From: Candidatus Dormiibacterota bacterium
Lineage (GTDB): Bacteria > Chloroflexota > Dormibacteria > Aeolococcales > Bog-877
Direction: 5' to 3'
Assembly: GCA_027313505.1 (NCBI GenBank)
Contig: DAHVDN010000032.1
Span: 1 to 36,291 of the forward strand
Length of the DNA stretch: 36,291 nt
In this document: positions 8,252 through 16,432 of the stretch, piece by piece
Layout of the letters: the number at the start of each line of letters is the position of its first letter
Numbering within the stretch: position 1 is the first letter of the stretch
The notes under the pieces: generated by a model
Database searches by the model: none
Told to the model about the DNA's origin: nothing
The model's input: only the letters and a program-made list of their open reading frames with translations
Translations under genes and position numbers: made by a program

Positions 8252-10820
8252 GGGGGCTGACGCGGAGCTTCGTGAGCTTTCCATTCCGGAGACCTGCCTG
8301 GTGGCCTTGGTAGGGGTCTCCGGGTCGGGCAAGTCCGAGTTTGCGCGTCGGCACTTCCCCGCCACCTCGGTCCTATCGAGCGACTTCTTCAGGGGCCTGG
8401 TGTCCGACGACGAGAACGACCAGAGCGCCTCTCCGGCGGCCTTCGAGGCGCTTTACTTTGTGGCCTCGAAGAGGCTGGCGGCGGGCCGACTGACGGTCGT
8501 AGACGCCACCAACGTCCAGGCCGAGGCCCGCCGCGCCCTCGTCAAGCTCGCACGAGACCATGACGTTCTGCCGGTGGCGATCGTCCTAGACCTCCCCCTA
8601 AGTGTGTGCGTAGAGCGCAACCGGAGTCGAGCTGACCGGGATTTCCCTGCCCAGGTCCTGCATCGACAGGCGGATCAGCTGCGGCGTTCCCTGAGGCAGC
8701 TGGAACGGGAGGGCTTTCGGCGGGTCCATCGGCTTCGGAGCCAGGCTGAGGCGGAGAGCGCCATGATCCGCTACCGGCCACTGCTTAACGACCTTCGTTC
8801 CGAGCACGGGCCCTTCGACGTTGTGGGCGACGTCCATGGCTGTGCTGACGAGCTGGTTGCGCTTCTCGTTTCCCTCGGGTACGAGATCAACTGGGATGAA
8901 GAGGGCCGGGCGGTGCGAGGTCACCACCCGGCCGGCAGGCGGGTTGTGTTCCTCGGTGATCTAGTCGATCGGGGACCGAACACTCCAGGCGTGCTTCGAC
9001 TGGCTATGGGGATGGTTGCTGAGGGAACCGCTCTGGCGGTAGCCGGCAACCACGAGGTCCGGCTCGCTCGCGCGTTGCGAGGTCGCAAGGTTGCCGTCAG
9101 CCACGGGTTGGCTGAGAGCCTGGAACAGCTGGAACGGGAGGGACCGGCTTTCTCGGCTGAGGTGGCCGAGTTCTGTCACGATCTGCTGGCCCACTATGTC
9201 CTCGACGATGGCAGGCTGGTGGTGGCCCATGCCGGCCTCAAGGAGTCCTTCCAGGGACGTGCGTCAGCGCGGGTTCGTGACTTCTGCCTATATGGCGACA
9301 CTACGGGAGAGACCGATGAGCTGGGCTTGCCGGTCCGCTATCCATGGGCAACCGAATATCGGGGCGCCGCAACTGTCCTGTACGGTCACGTTCCGGTCGC
9401 GACCCCTGAGTGGCTCAACAACACCCTGTGCCTGGATACCGGCTGCGTCTTTGGGGGGAGCCTCACCGCCCTTCGCTATCCGGAGAGAGAACTGGTCTCC
9501 GTGCCAGCCGGGTCCATCTGGTATCAGCCAGCTCGACCGGTGGCGTCCCAGGTTGCAGAGCCGAGCGACCGGCCGCCCACCGAGGTGCTGGACATCACTG
9601 ACGTCCTCGGTCATAGGGTGATCGATACAAAGTGGCTGCGAGGGATCTCCCTACGGGCCGAGAACGCTGCCGCCGCGCTGGAGGTGATGAGTCGCTACGC
9701 GATAGCCCCGGACTGGCTCACCTACCTTCCTCCGACCATGGCCCCAGCCCCCAGCGCCTCAGGACGCCAGCAGCTGGAGCACCCCACAGCGGCATTCGCC
9801 GCCTACCGCCGCGAGGGAGTGACCGATCTTCTGTGTGAGGAAAAGCACATGGGCTCAAGGGCCGTGGCGCTCGTCTGTAGAGACCCAGCTGTGGCTCAAC
9901 GGCGGTTCGGCGGCGACGGTAGTGCCACGGGAGCGCTGCACACCCGCACGGGCCGGCCATTCTTTGACGCCGGGCTCAGCCAGTTGGTGCTGGAAAGGCT
10001 GGGGGAGTACATCGGGCGAGCAGGTCTGTGGCAAGAGCTCAATACGGACTGGCTCCTCCTGGATTGCGAGCTGATGCCGTGGAACGCCAAGGCGGAAGGA
10101 TTGCTGAAGGAGACCTACGCTCCAGTCGCCGCAGCGGGTATGGCGGCGCTCTCGGCCTCCGTCTTGGAGCTGCAGGGGGCTTCGGCCTTGGGCGCGGACG
10201 TCGAGGACCTGATTTCCCGCACCACGACGCGGCGCCGAAATGTCCTGGCGTATCGGGAGGTGTATCGGAGGTATCGCTGGGACACAGCCGGCATCGATGG
10301 CCTGAGGTTGGCTCCATTTCAGCTGCTCGCCAGCCAGGGACAAACCTATGAGGGCCTTCCCCACCTATGGCACCTGGGAGTGGCCGATCGGCTGGCGGCG
10401 TGCGACCCTCAGTTCATCTCATCGACCAAGAGGCTGGTGGTCGATGCCACTCAGGACAAGTCGGTGGAAGAGGGAGTCGCCTGGTGGGAAGGTCTGACCG
10501 AGTCCGGTGGCGAGGGCATGGTGGTCAAGCCCTCGCGCAACCTGACAGTTGGGCGACGGGGCCTGGTCCAGCCTGGACTCAAGGTGAGGGGCGTGGAGTA
10601 CCTTCGCCTCGTCTATGGCCCCGACTATCTGGATCCCAAAAACCTGGATCGCCTGCAAACCAGGACAGTTGGTCGAAAGCGCTCCCTGGCCCTGCGAGAG
10701 TACGCGCTGGGCATGCAGGCTATCCGCCTCTTGGTAGAGGACGCACCACTTTGGAAGCGCCACCAGTTGGTCTTCGCCGTACTCGCGCTAGAGTCGGAGG
10801 CGGTCGACCCGCGCCTCTGA
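8238..10820 (+). CDS. pnkp: Pnkp, polynucleotide kinase-phosphatase-ligase of the bacterial RNA repair system
   Basis: Protein of 860 residues with three enzyme modules in the standard order. The N-terminal 5'-OH kinase has the P-loop GVSGSGKS (26-33). The central metallophosphatase (2',3'-phosphatase) has GDVHGC (D198, H200), GDLVDRGP (D241) and GNHE (N271, H272). The C-terminal ligase or adenylyltransferase has the nucleophile K536 in EKHMGSR. Length and motif spacing agree with the characterised Clostridium thermocellum enzyme. Together with Hen1 it heals and seals RNAs cut by ribotoxins that leave 2',3'-cyclic phosphate and 5'-OH ends, such as nicked tRNAs. GGAGG lies 6 nt before the ATG. 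All three active sites look intact, so the operon is probably functional. No toxin or extra RNA ligase gene is next to it. Confidence 0.95.
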   Translation: MQLDRGADAELRELSIPETCLVALVGVSGSGKSEFARRHFPATSVLSSDFFRGLVSDDENDQSASPAAFEALYFVASKRLAAGRLTVVDATNVQAEARRALVKLARDHDVLPVAIVLDLPLSVCVERNRSRADRDFPAQVLHRQADQLRRSLRQLEREGFRRVHRLRSQAEAESAMIRYRPLLNDLRSEHGPFDVVGDVHGCADELVALLVSLGYEINWDEEGRAVRGHHPAGRRVVFLGDLVDRGPNTPGVLRLAMGMVAEGTALAVAGNHEVRLARALRGRKVAVSHGLAESLEQLEREGPAFSAEVAEFCHDLLAHYVLDDGRLVVAHAGLKESFQGRASARVRDFCLYGDTTGETDELGLPVRYPWATEYRGAATVLYGHVPVATPEWLNNTLCLDTGCVFGGSLTALRYPERELVSVPAGSIWYQPARPVASQVAEPSDRPPTEVLDITDVLGHRVIDTKWLRGISLRAENAAAALEVMSRYAIAPDWLTYLPPTMAPAPSASGRQQLEHPTAAFAAYRREGVTDLLCEEKHMGSRAVALVCRDPAVAQRRFGGDGSATGALHTRTGRPFFDAGLSQLVLERLGEYIGRAGLWQELNTDWLLLDCELMPWNAKAEGLLKETYAPVAAAGMAALSASVLELQGASALGADVEDLISRTTTRRRNVLAYREVYRRYRWDTAGIDGLRLAPFQLLASQGQTYEGLPHLWHLGVADRLAACDPQFISSTKRLVVDATQDKSVEEGVAWWEGLTESGGEGMVVKPSRNLTVGRRGLVQPGLKVRGVEYLRLVYGPDYLDPKNLDRLQTRTVGRKRSLALREYALGMQAIRLLVEDAPLWKRHQLVFAVLALESEAVDPRL

Positions 10821-10883
10821 CAGGTCAGCGTCGCGGGTCAAATCGGCCCTCCGCCCTAAGTCGCAGGTTGCCCAGGGGCTGTC

Positions 10884-11465
10884 TCAGTACCCGGATGTCC
10901 CCGACGATGATGTGGGGGAGGAGGCTGGGGCGACCGGGATCGACGGGGTGGCCACGTACCACTCGCCGAGGACCCCCTCGCCGTGGCTCTGGTCCGGCCC
11001 TGTGTCCACGGAGTAGATGTAAAGGGGGTGGCCGTTGTATTCGACCTGGTTGCCGTTGGCCCCGTTGTACATCGTGAAGGTCCCGCTGACTCCGGAGGGG
11101 GCATTCACCGTTGAGCCACTGCCGGTCAAGGGCGGCCAGAGAGTGGCGCAGCTCCCGCTGCAGGCGATCTTGTTTGAGGCATCCTTCGTGAAGTAGTACA
11201 GGGTCCGTCCCCCCGAATTTGTCAGCACGGTCTCGGGAGACCCGTTCACGTCCACGGTGGCTGTCTTGATCACGACGGCAGTCGGTGGCGTCGCCTTGCC
11301 GCCGGTCGACGGGGGAGAAGATGCTGTCTGTCCACAGCCGGCCAGTGCCAGTGCCAGCGCCAGGGGAGGGGCCGCCACCACCGCTCTGAGGTGCCTGCGA
11401 TATCTGTTCTTGAAGACCCTACCGATGAACGACGATGCGGGGCTGACACGAGTTTGGGTGTTCAA
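10884..11465 (-). CDS. Secreted lipoprotein with two Lipoprotein_15 (PF03640-type) repeats
   Basis: Protein of 193 residues. A long basic n-region is followed by a hydrophobic stretch ending in the lipobox LALAGC, with the lipidated Cys at residue 44. The mature part has a Ser/Thr/Pro linker and then two copies of the repeat: TLYYFTKDASNKIACSGSC, and later PLYIYSVDTGPDQSHGEGV with GEWYVATP. The family is common in Actinobacteria as a secreted repeat of unknown function. The start is the TTG at 11465, which has GGAGGG 7 nt upstream. The reading frame stays open much further upstream, but that part overlaps the end of the cyclase gene and carries no signal sequence. The protein should sit on the outer face of the membrane. 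Its role is unknown. Confidence 0.8.
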   Translation of the reverse strand: MNTQTRVSPASSFIGRVFKNRYRRHLRAVVAAPPLALALALAGCGQTASSPPSTGGKATPPTAVVIKTATVDVNGSPETVLTNSGGRTLYYFTKDASNKIACSGSCATLWPPLTGSGSTVNAPSGVSGTFTMYNGANGNQVEYNGHPLYIYSVDTGPDQSHGEGVLGEWYVATPSIPVAPASSPTSSSGTSGY

Positions 11466-11688
11466 GTCGATGCCCTCCAAGTCCTGTCCACAATGTCTGT
11501 CGTCATCTGAAGGAACCCCCAGCGGGCACCTCTGGTTCAGTACGGCGGGCCCGCTCCAGTCCCGTTGACCCACGGCGCTACGGTAGCCGATTGACACAGA
11601 CTGCGGCGGTCCTGACAGGTTCTGGGCAGCCTGACTTACAGGGCGAAAGAAGAACCGGGCCAGGATCGGCCACGTTAGCTTCGGACGG

Positions 11689-13434
11689 CTAGGCGGTTGG
11701 TGCCAGTTTCTTAGTTCCTTCCATCTCCGGCTTAGCCCACTCCACTCTGTCCCGTCCAGATCGCTTGGCGATGTACATCGCGGCATCGGCGGTGTCCAGG
11801 ACCTTCCGAGGATCCAGGCCGCCTCTCGCAGGGCTGGCTACCCCGATTGAAACTGTGATCTGGCACGGGGCGGTGGTGTTGGCAACTCGCTGCCGAATGT
11901 CCTCAGCCACTAACCCCGCCTGTTGGGTGTTGGCGTCAGGAAGCAGGATCACGAATTCGTCCCCGCCACACCGGGCGGCGAAGTCACCCCGGCGCAGGCG
12001 CTGACGGAGAATCGCCGCGACCTGCTGGAGGATCTGGTCGCCAACCGCGTGACCAAAGGTGTCGTTAACCCTTTTGAAGTCGTCGAGGTCGCAGAAGAGG
12101 ACTGAGTATGGGCCCCACACCCGTTCGAGGCGTGCCAGGTCCTGGGCCAGGGTCTGCTCCAGCGCGTGTCGGTTGTGGAGCCCGGTCAGGGAGTCGGTGA
12201 GCGCAAGCTCCTCCATGTATCGGTACAGCTTGGCTCTCGAGATGGCCGCGGCGCACTGGTCGGCAAAGAGCTCCAGCGCCCCAACCGTGCCCGGGGTCGG
12301 GTAGTGCCGGTCCCGAGGACGGTCCAGGGAGATGAGCCCCAGCAACTGCCCGCGGCTCAGTTCCAGCGGGATGGTCAGTGAGTCAAGAGGGTGCCACTGG
12401 CCGTGGTGCCAGTCGGCTGGGAGCTCGGGAACTGTCAATGCGGTGTCCAAGATGGTATTGGTTGGCATCCGGTGCTTGCGATGGTCGAAGAGGTAGGACC
12501 GTCCAACCCTCATCGACGGCAGCATCATTGGCCGGTAGTCAGCCAGGGCGACCGGCGTGGACTGCATGCGGTCCACGTCGGCTGGGTCCACCCCGACGAT
12601 CGCGGCCGGGTGGAGGAGCTGAGTCTCGGCGTCGAGGATGTAGATGGCGACCGCCTCGAAGCCACCGGCGTCCCCGAGGATCACCGCGATCCGCTGAAGC
12701 ACCTCGTCAAGGCTGAGGGCCTGGTGCATGCTGGCACCGGCCTCGAGCAGGCCCCGGATCAGCCGCCTCTCACTCGAGGTTCCGCTAATCTTCGATCTCG
12801 CGCCGCCCCGATCCCCGGAGCCGGTTGGCTTGATGACTCGAACCAGTCGGTCGGCGACAATCGTCGTGAGCATCCTCTCACTCTCGGAGTCAGGGGTGAC
12901 GGCCTCCCGGCTCATCTCCACAACCAGGACCGCGGGTGGGCTTTGGGGACCTGATCCGATCCAGAGAAGCCGCCGGGCTACCGCTGGGTCGGAGTTGGTC
13001 GTGAGCCGCAATTTCGATGTTGAAAGGGGGTCAGAGGGAGTGAAGTACCGGCCGTTCGGGGGAGGGCTCTGTGTTCGATCCTCCCTGGCCGACATGAGTT
13101 CTGACAGTGAGACCGCTGTGCGGCGGAAGTGACGGGCTGGAGCTGCTCCCACCTTCGCCGTGGCTTCACCGTGGAAGGCGCCATCTGGACCGAGGACCAT
13201 GAGTCCCAGCCTCGATGCCCCAAGGGCCGCTGCGGCGATCTCCAGGAGCGCGGTCCGCTGCGACGCCGCGAGGGGCTCCACCCCGGTTGGACCCCACCTC
13301 TGCAGGAACTCCTGGAGCCTATTCTCCGCCCCAGTCGGCAATGGAGCACCAGGCGAGAGTCCAGAGGACTCGTGCCCGCGCTTCCCCATTCGAAGGCGTG
13401 GCGGCGAATGAACCGGCGCCGAAGGGTGGTCCAT
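11689..13434 (-). CDS. GAF-GGDEF diguanylate cyclase
   Basis: Protein of 581 residues. The C-terminal GGDEF domain (about 410-570) makes c-di-GMP from two GTP; the active motif GGDEF is at 490-494. RRGD at 481-484, five residues before it, is an intact inhibitory I-site, so product feedback is expected. Residues about 225-395 look like a GAF sensor domain (LDEVLQRIAVILGDAGGF to DQCAAAISRAKL), joined to the cyclase by a short helix. Residues 35-200 may be a second, diverged GAF-like region. There are no membrane segments, so it should be cytoplasmic. There is no strong ribosome site before ATG 13434. No c-di-GMP effector or phosphodiesterase lies in the window. Confidence 0.9.
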   Translation of the reverse strand: MDHPSAPVHSPPRLRMGKRGHESSGLSPGAPLPTGAENRLQEFLQRWGPTGVEPLAASQRTALLEIAAAALGASRLGLMVLGPDGAFHGEATAKVGAAPARHFRRTAVSLSELMSAREDRTQSPPPNGRYFTPSDPLSTSKLRLTTNSDPAVARRLLWIGSGPQSPPAVLVVEMSREAVTPDSESERMLTTIVADRLVRVIKPTGSGDRGGARSKISGTSSERRLIRGLLEAGASMHQALSLDEVLQRIAVILGDAGGFEAVAIYILDAETQLLHPAAIVGVDPADVDRMQSTPVALADYRPMMLPSMRVGRSYLFDHRKHRMPTNTILDTALTVPELPADWHHGQWHPLDSLTIPLELSRGQLLGLISLDRPRDRHYPTPGTVGALELFADQCAAAISRAKLYRYMEELALTDSLTGLHNRHALEQTLAQDLARLERVWGPYSVLFCDLDDFKRVNDTFGHAVGDQILQQVAAILRQRLRRGDFAARCGGDEFVILLPDANTQQAGLVAEDIRQRVANTTAPCQITVSIGVASPARGGLDPRKVLDTADAAMYIAKRSGRDRVEWAKPEMEGTKKLAPTA

Positions 13435-13778
13435 CTACGCTCGGCGTTCCGCGTCAGCTTGCCTTGGGCGTGATGATGAGCTCGGCCGAACTTGCGCTCA
13501 TTACCATCGGAACGTACCGGCTCACGTGGCGGGCCGATCCGGCGCTGCAATCTCGGTACCGGGCGGTTACCTCTCCGTCATGGGAGCACGAGCCCGTCCG
13601 ACCGCGATCCTGAACGCGGGTGCCAGGGCGACCAGGAACAGAGGGCCAGATCTGCTCGGCGCCGGCCCGCCGTCGCTGCGCCTGCGCCCGCTTTGGTCCG
13701 CTGCGATCCTCTGTGGGGGCCGGAAGGAGTCGGGAAAGCACAGCCGAGCTCGGCCGGGCTCCCAGTATCATCTGGCGA
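13435..13778. other. Intergenic region between divergent genes, no gene seen
   Basis: The 344 nt separate the cyclase (minus) from the serine hydrolase (plus), so both promoters must lie here. TATCAT at 13766-13771 is a possible -10 box 8 nt before the hydrolase ATG, which would give a leaderless or near-leaderless transcript. I do not see a matching -35 box, a riboswitch or a convincing small gene. Confidence 0.4.
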
Positions 13779-15122
13779 ATGCATGAACTTAAAGCGGCGA
13801 CGGAGGCCAGGCTGAGGGAGCTGGCGGCCTCAAATCAAAGGCGGCACCGCCTACCCAGCCTGGTGGTCGCTGTTTCCAAAGGGGGCCAGTTGGTCGATTC
13901 GGTCGCCCTGGGTCACGCCGATCTCAATGGTCCTATTCCGGCCGGCACCGATGTGCAATACCGCATCGGCTCTATCACCAAGACCCTGACCGCAGTCGCG
14001 GTGATGCAGTTGGTGAGTGACGGACGCCTTCAGCTCAGCGACACCTTGGGCAGCCTCTGGCCCGATGCTCCCCATGGGCAGCTGACAGTCGGGGCGCTGA
14101 TGAGGCACAGCGCCGGCCTTCAGAGGGAGCCCATCGGGCACATATGGGAGACACTTGAGGCGCCGAGCTACGAGGAGCTAGCGGCCACCGCCGAGGAGGC
14201 CCGAAAGCTGTTCCCGCCAGACACCTGGTGGCACTACTCCAATCTCGGATTCGCACTCCTAGGGGGCTTGGTCGCCCATCTTAGCGGTGCCTCCTGGGAA
14301 AGCCAGGTGAAGCAGCGGATCCTGCTGCCGCTGCAAATGGCGCGCACCACGTTGACCCCGGAACCACCCGCCGCCCAGGGCTACTCCGTCCTGCCCTACT
14401 CCGACCAGGTGACGCCAGAGGTGCCAATTGACATCAGGGGCCTGGCCCCTGCCGGTCAACTCTGGAGCACCGCCGAGGACCTGGCACGCTGGGTCAGCTT
14501 CCTGCTAAGGGGTCACCCCGACGTCCTGTCCGTGGAGATGCTGGAGTTGATGCGCCTTCCGAAGAACATGCTGGACCTGCAGCAGTGGACCGCGGGTTAC
14601 GGCACGGGCCTCATGCTTCTGCGCGGAAGGACGGGGATAGCCGTCGGGCATACCGGTGGAATCCAAGGTTTTCTGGCGGCCGCATTCGGATCGGTTGCCT
14701 CGGGCACCGAGGTCGTGATCCTGACCAACACCACCTCCGGGCCCCTGGTCACCGGCATGGCGGTCGAGATTCTTGATCTCATAGCTGAGGACCTGGCGGA
14801 TCGGTCCATCTGGATTCCGGCTGAGGCGCCGCCCGCCGATGTGGAGCCGATCCTAGGGAGTTGGTGGTCGGAATGGAGCGAGTGGACCTTTCGGTGGCGG
14901 GATGGAGAGTTGCAGTCCAGCCCCGTCAGCTCACCTGCCGGAACAGGGCCAGAACGCTACCGACGGTTGTCCTCAGACCTATTTGTGACCGTGGAAGGAC
15001 CTGAGAGAGGGGAGGAGCTTCAGGTGATCCGGGACGCCGATGGATCGGTTGTCAAGCTGTACCGATCAACCTACCTCTTCACCCGCCTACCGGAGTCCGC
15101 CAGCCCGGATTCGCAGCGTTAG
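13779..15122 (+). CDS. Beta-lactamase-fold (class C/Pab87-like) serine hydrolase
   Basis: Protein of 447 residues of the beta-lactamase-related family (COG1680). The three active-site motifs are complete: SITK with nucleophile S65 and K68, YSN at 153-155, and HTG at 291-293. The N-terminal two thirds form the catalytic domain. The last about 100 residues (from EPILGSWWSEW) resemble the small beta-barrel tail found on many of these proteins. There is no signal peptide, so it should be cytoplasmic. The family includes esterases, D-aminopeptidases and peptidases, and the substrate cannot be chosen from sequence. ATG 13779 starts just before the conserved helix. Longer in-frame readings begin in intergenic DNA and are not supported. 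Confidence 0.85.
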   Translation: MHELKAATEARLRELAASNQRRHRLPSLVVAVSKGGQLVDSVALGHADLNGPIPAGTDVQYRIGSITKTLTAVAVMQLVSDGRLQLSDTLGSLWPDAPHGQLTVGALMRHSAGLQREPIGHIWETLEAPSYEELAATAEEARKLFPPDTWWHYSNLGFALLGGLVAHLSGASWESQVKQRILLPLQMARTTLTPEPPAAQGYSVLPYSDQVTPEVPIDIRGLAPAGQLWSTAEDLARWVSFLLRGHPDVLSVEMLELMRLPKNMLDLQQWTAGYGTGLMLLRGRTGIAVGHTGGIQGFLAAAFGSVASGTEVVILTNTTSGPLVTGMAVEILDLIAEDLADRSIWIPAEAPPADVEPILGSWWSEWSEWTFRWRDGELQSSPVSSPAGTGPERYRRLSSDLFVTVEGPERGEELQVIRDADGSVVKLYRSTYLFTRLPESASPDSQR

Positions 15123-15133
15123 CCATCGATAAA

Positions 15134-15156
15134 TGGGGCGACCGTCACTGGCCCCA
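15134..15156 (+). terminator. Weak hairpin after the serine hydrolase
   Basis: TGGGGC at 15134-15139 pairs with GCCCCA at 15151-15156, 11 nt after the stop codon. It is not followed by a T tract, so it may only slow transcription or protect the 3' end. Confidence 0.3.
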
Positions 15157-15299
15157 CCTGTCATTCCGGACCGAGCGCTCAAAGGGTGGTGAACGGGGCG
15201 GCGGCGGGGATTTTAAACTCGGACGGTAATGTGACGGGGTGACCAGTGAGCCTCGGCGGTAGGGTGGGGATCACTTGTTGTCCCAGTCGAGGACAGGAG

Positions 15300-15326
15300 A
15301 TGAGCAATCGAGCCGCCGAACCGTGA
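15300..15326 (+). promoter_or_regulatory. Possible eight-codon leader frame coupled to the acetyltransferase start
   Basis: ATG 15300 opens an eight-codon frame (MSNRAAEP) whose TGA overlaps the GTG start at 15323 as GTGA. GAGG at 15289-15292 and AGGAG at 15295-15299 could recruit ribosomes to this ATG, whereas the GTG itself has no ribosome site at a normal distance. A ribosome finishing the leader could restart on the GTG. This is inferred from layout only. Confidence 0.35.
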
Positions 15327-16180
15327 CGACTGAGACGCCAACACCGCTCGTCGACTTCACGGCCGCAGCCGCTGAGGCACGGGCTATTGCCGACGCCGCT
15401 GGGGTTGTCATCACCGCCGTTGACGAGGTGACCGCCGCTCGGCGGGTCAATCAGCTCGCCGAGCGCGTTTGGGGACCGGGAGTTGGTACGGCGGTGGATC
15501 TGGTCACCGCGCTGGCACACGCCGGGGGCGTCGCCCTGTTGGCCGCGCAGGGCACGGCGGGAGAGCCGGCAACCGATGTCGGATTCGCCCTGGGGTTTCT
15601 GGGATGGTCGGACGGTCTGCACCTGCACTCCCATCAGGTCGGGGTTGCTCCGGAGCATCGATCGAGAGGGGTTGGTTTGGCGCTCAAGCTGGCCCAAAGA
15701 GCGGTATGTCTGGAGCATGGAGTTCGCCTGATGCGCTGGACCTTCGACCCGTTGCTCGCCCCCAACGCCCACTTCAACCTGGCTCGGCTCGGCGCTTCGG
15801 GAACCGCATTTTTGCCTGACTTCTACGGGCAGATGGCGGATTCGATCAACGCCGGAGACCGAAGCGACCGGCTGGAGATCTCCTGGCGTCTGGATCGAGC
15901 CCTACCTTCAAAGCGCCCTGCCGCCCCCCAGGCAAACGAAAGCTTGGTCTTGGAAGCAGATTCACGGGGCTGGCCGCACCCGACCGGGGAGCCGCTCGGG
16001 CCCGGATGTGCGGTCGAGATCCCGGGCAACTACTCGGAGCTGCGCCAGCTTGCGGATCCGCGGGCCCCGGCGTGGCGGCAGGCGGTCGGTGAGACTTTGG
16101 CTGGGGCCTTCGCCGCCGGGCTGACCGTCGCCGAGTTTCGCAACTCAAGGTATCTGTTGGCGGCTCCGCATCGCCCCTGA
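15323..16180 (+). CDS. COG3375-type GNAT superfamily acetyltransferase
   Basis: Protein of 285 residues. SHQVGVAPEHRSRGVGLALKLAQR is the acetyl-CoA-binding GNAT signature (V-x-PE-x-R-x-x-G-x-G). LMRWTFDPLLAPNAHFNLARLGA and the long C-terminal extension are typical of the predicted acetyltransferases grouped in COG3375, larger than common GNAT enzymes. In other genomes some members sit with N-acylamino-acid racemase genes; here an alanine racemase is two genes away, which is only suggestive. GTG 15323 was chosen because it overlaps the end of a short leader frame. An alternative is TTG 15275, which has GGGTGGGG 5 nt upstream and would add 16 residues. The substrate is unknown. Confidence 0.75.
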   Translation: MTTETPTPLVDFTAAAAEARAIADAAGVVITAVDEVTAARRVNQLAERVWGPGVGTAVDLVTALAHAGGVALLAAQGTAGEPATDVGFALGFLGWSDGLHLHSHQVGVAPEHRSRGVGLALKLAQRAVCLEHGVRLMRWTFDPLLAPNAHFNLARLGASGTAFLPDFYGQMADSINAGDRSDRLEISWRLDRALPSKRPAAPQANESLVLEADSRGWPHPTGEPLGPGCAVEIPGNYSELRQLADPRAPAWRQAVGETLAGAFAAGLTVAEFRNSRYLLAAPHRP

Positions 16181-16334
16181 TCCGGCATGAAGACCCGTCT
16201 GTCGGTCTGCCTTTCGTCCTCCAGATGGGGCCGGGCAAAGGGCCCGGGCCAGCAGCGGACCTTAGGGTGGACGGACGGTTCAGACGGTGACCACCAGCCC
16301 CGCTGAAGCTTTCCATCGTCGACTTGGAAACCGA

Positions 16335-16364
16335 TTGCGCACGGGCACCAGAGAGTGCTATAGT
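16335..16364 (+). promoter_or_regulatory. Sigma-70-like promoter for the peptide-binding lipoprotein
   Basis: TTGCGC at 16335-16340 and TATAGT at 16359-16364 are separated by 18 nt, close to the housekeeping consensus. The expected transcription start near 16371 gives a leader of about 60 nt before ATG 16433. It is the best promoter match I see in the window. Confidence 0.55.
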
Positions 16365-16432
16365 CCTGCGTCTATAGGGGCACACGGGTCCGACATTTTA
16401 TGCACTGGACCACTTTGAGGGGCAGAGAGAAT

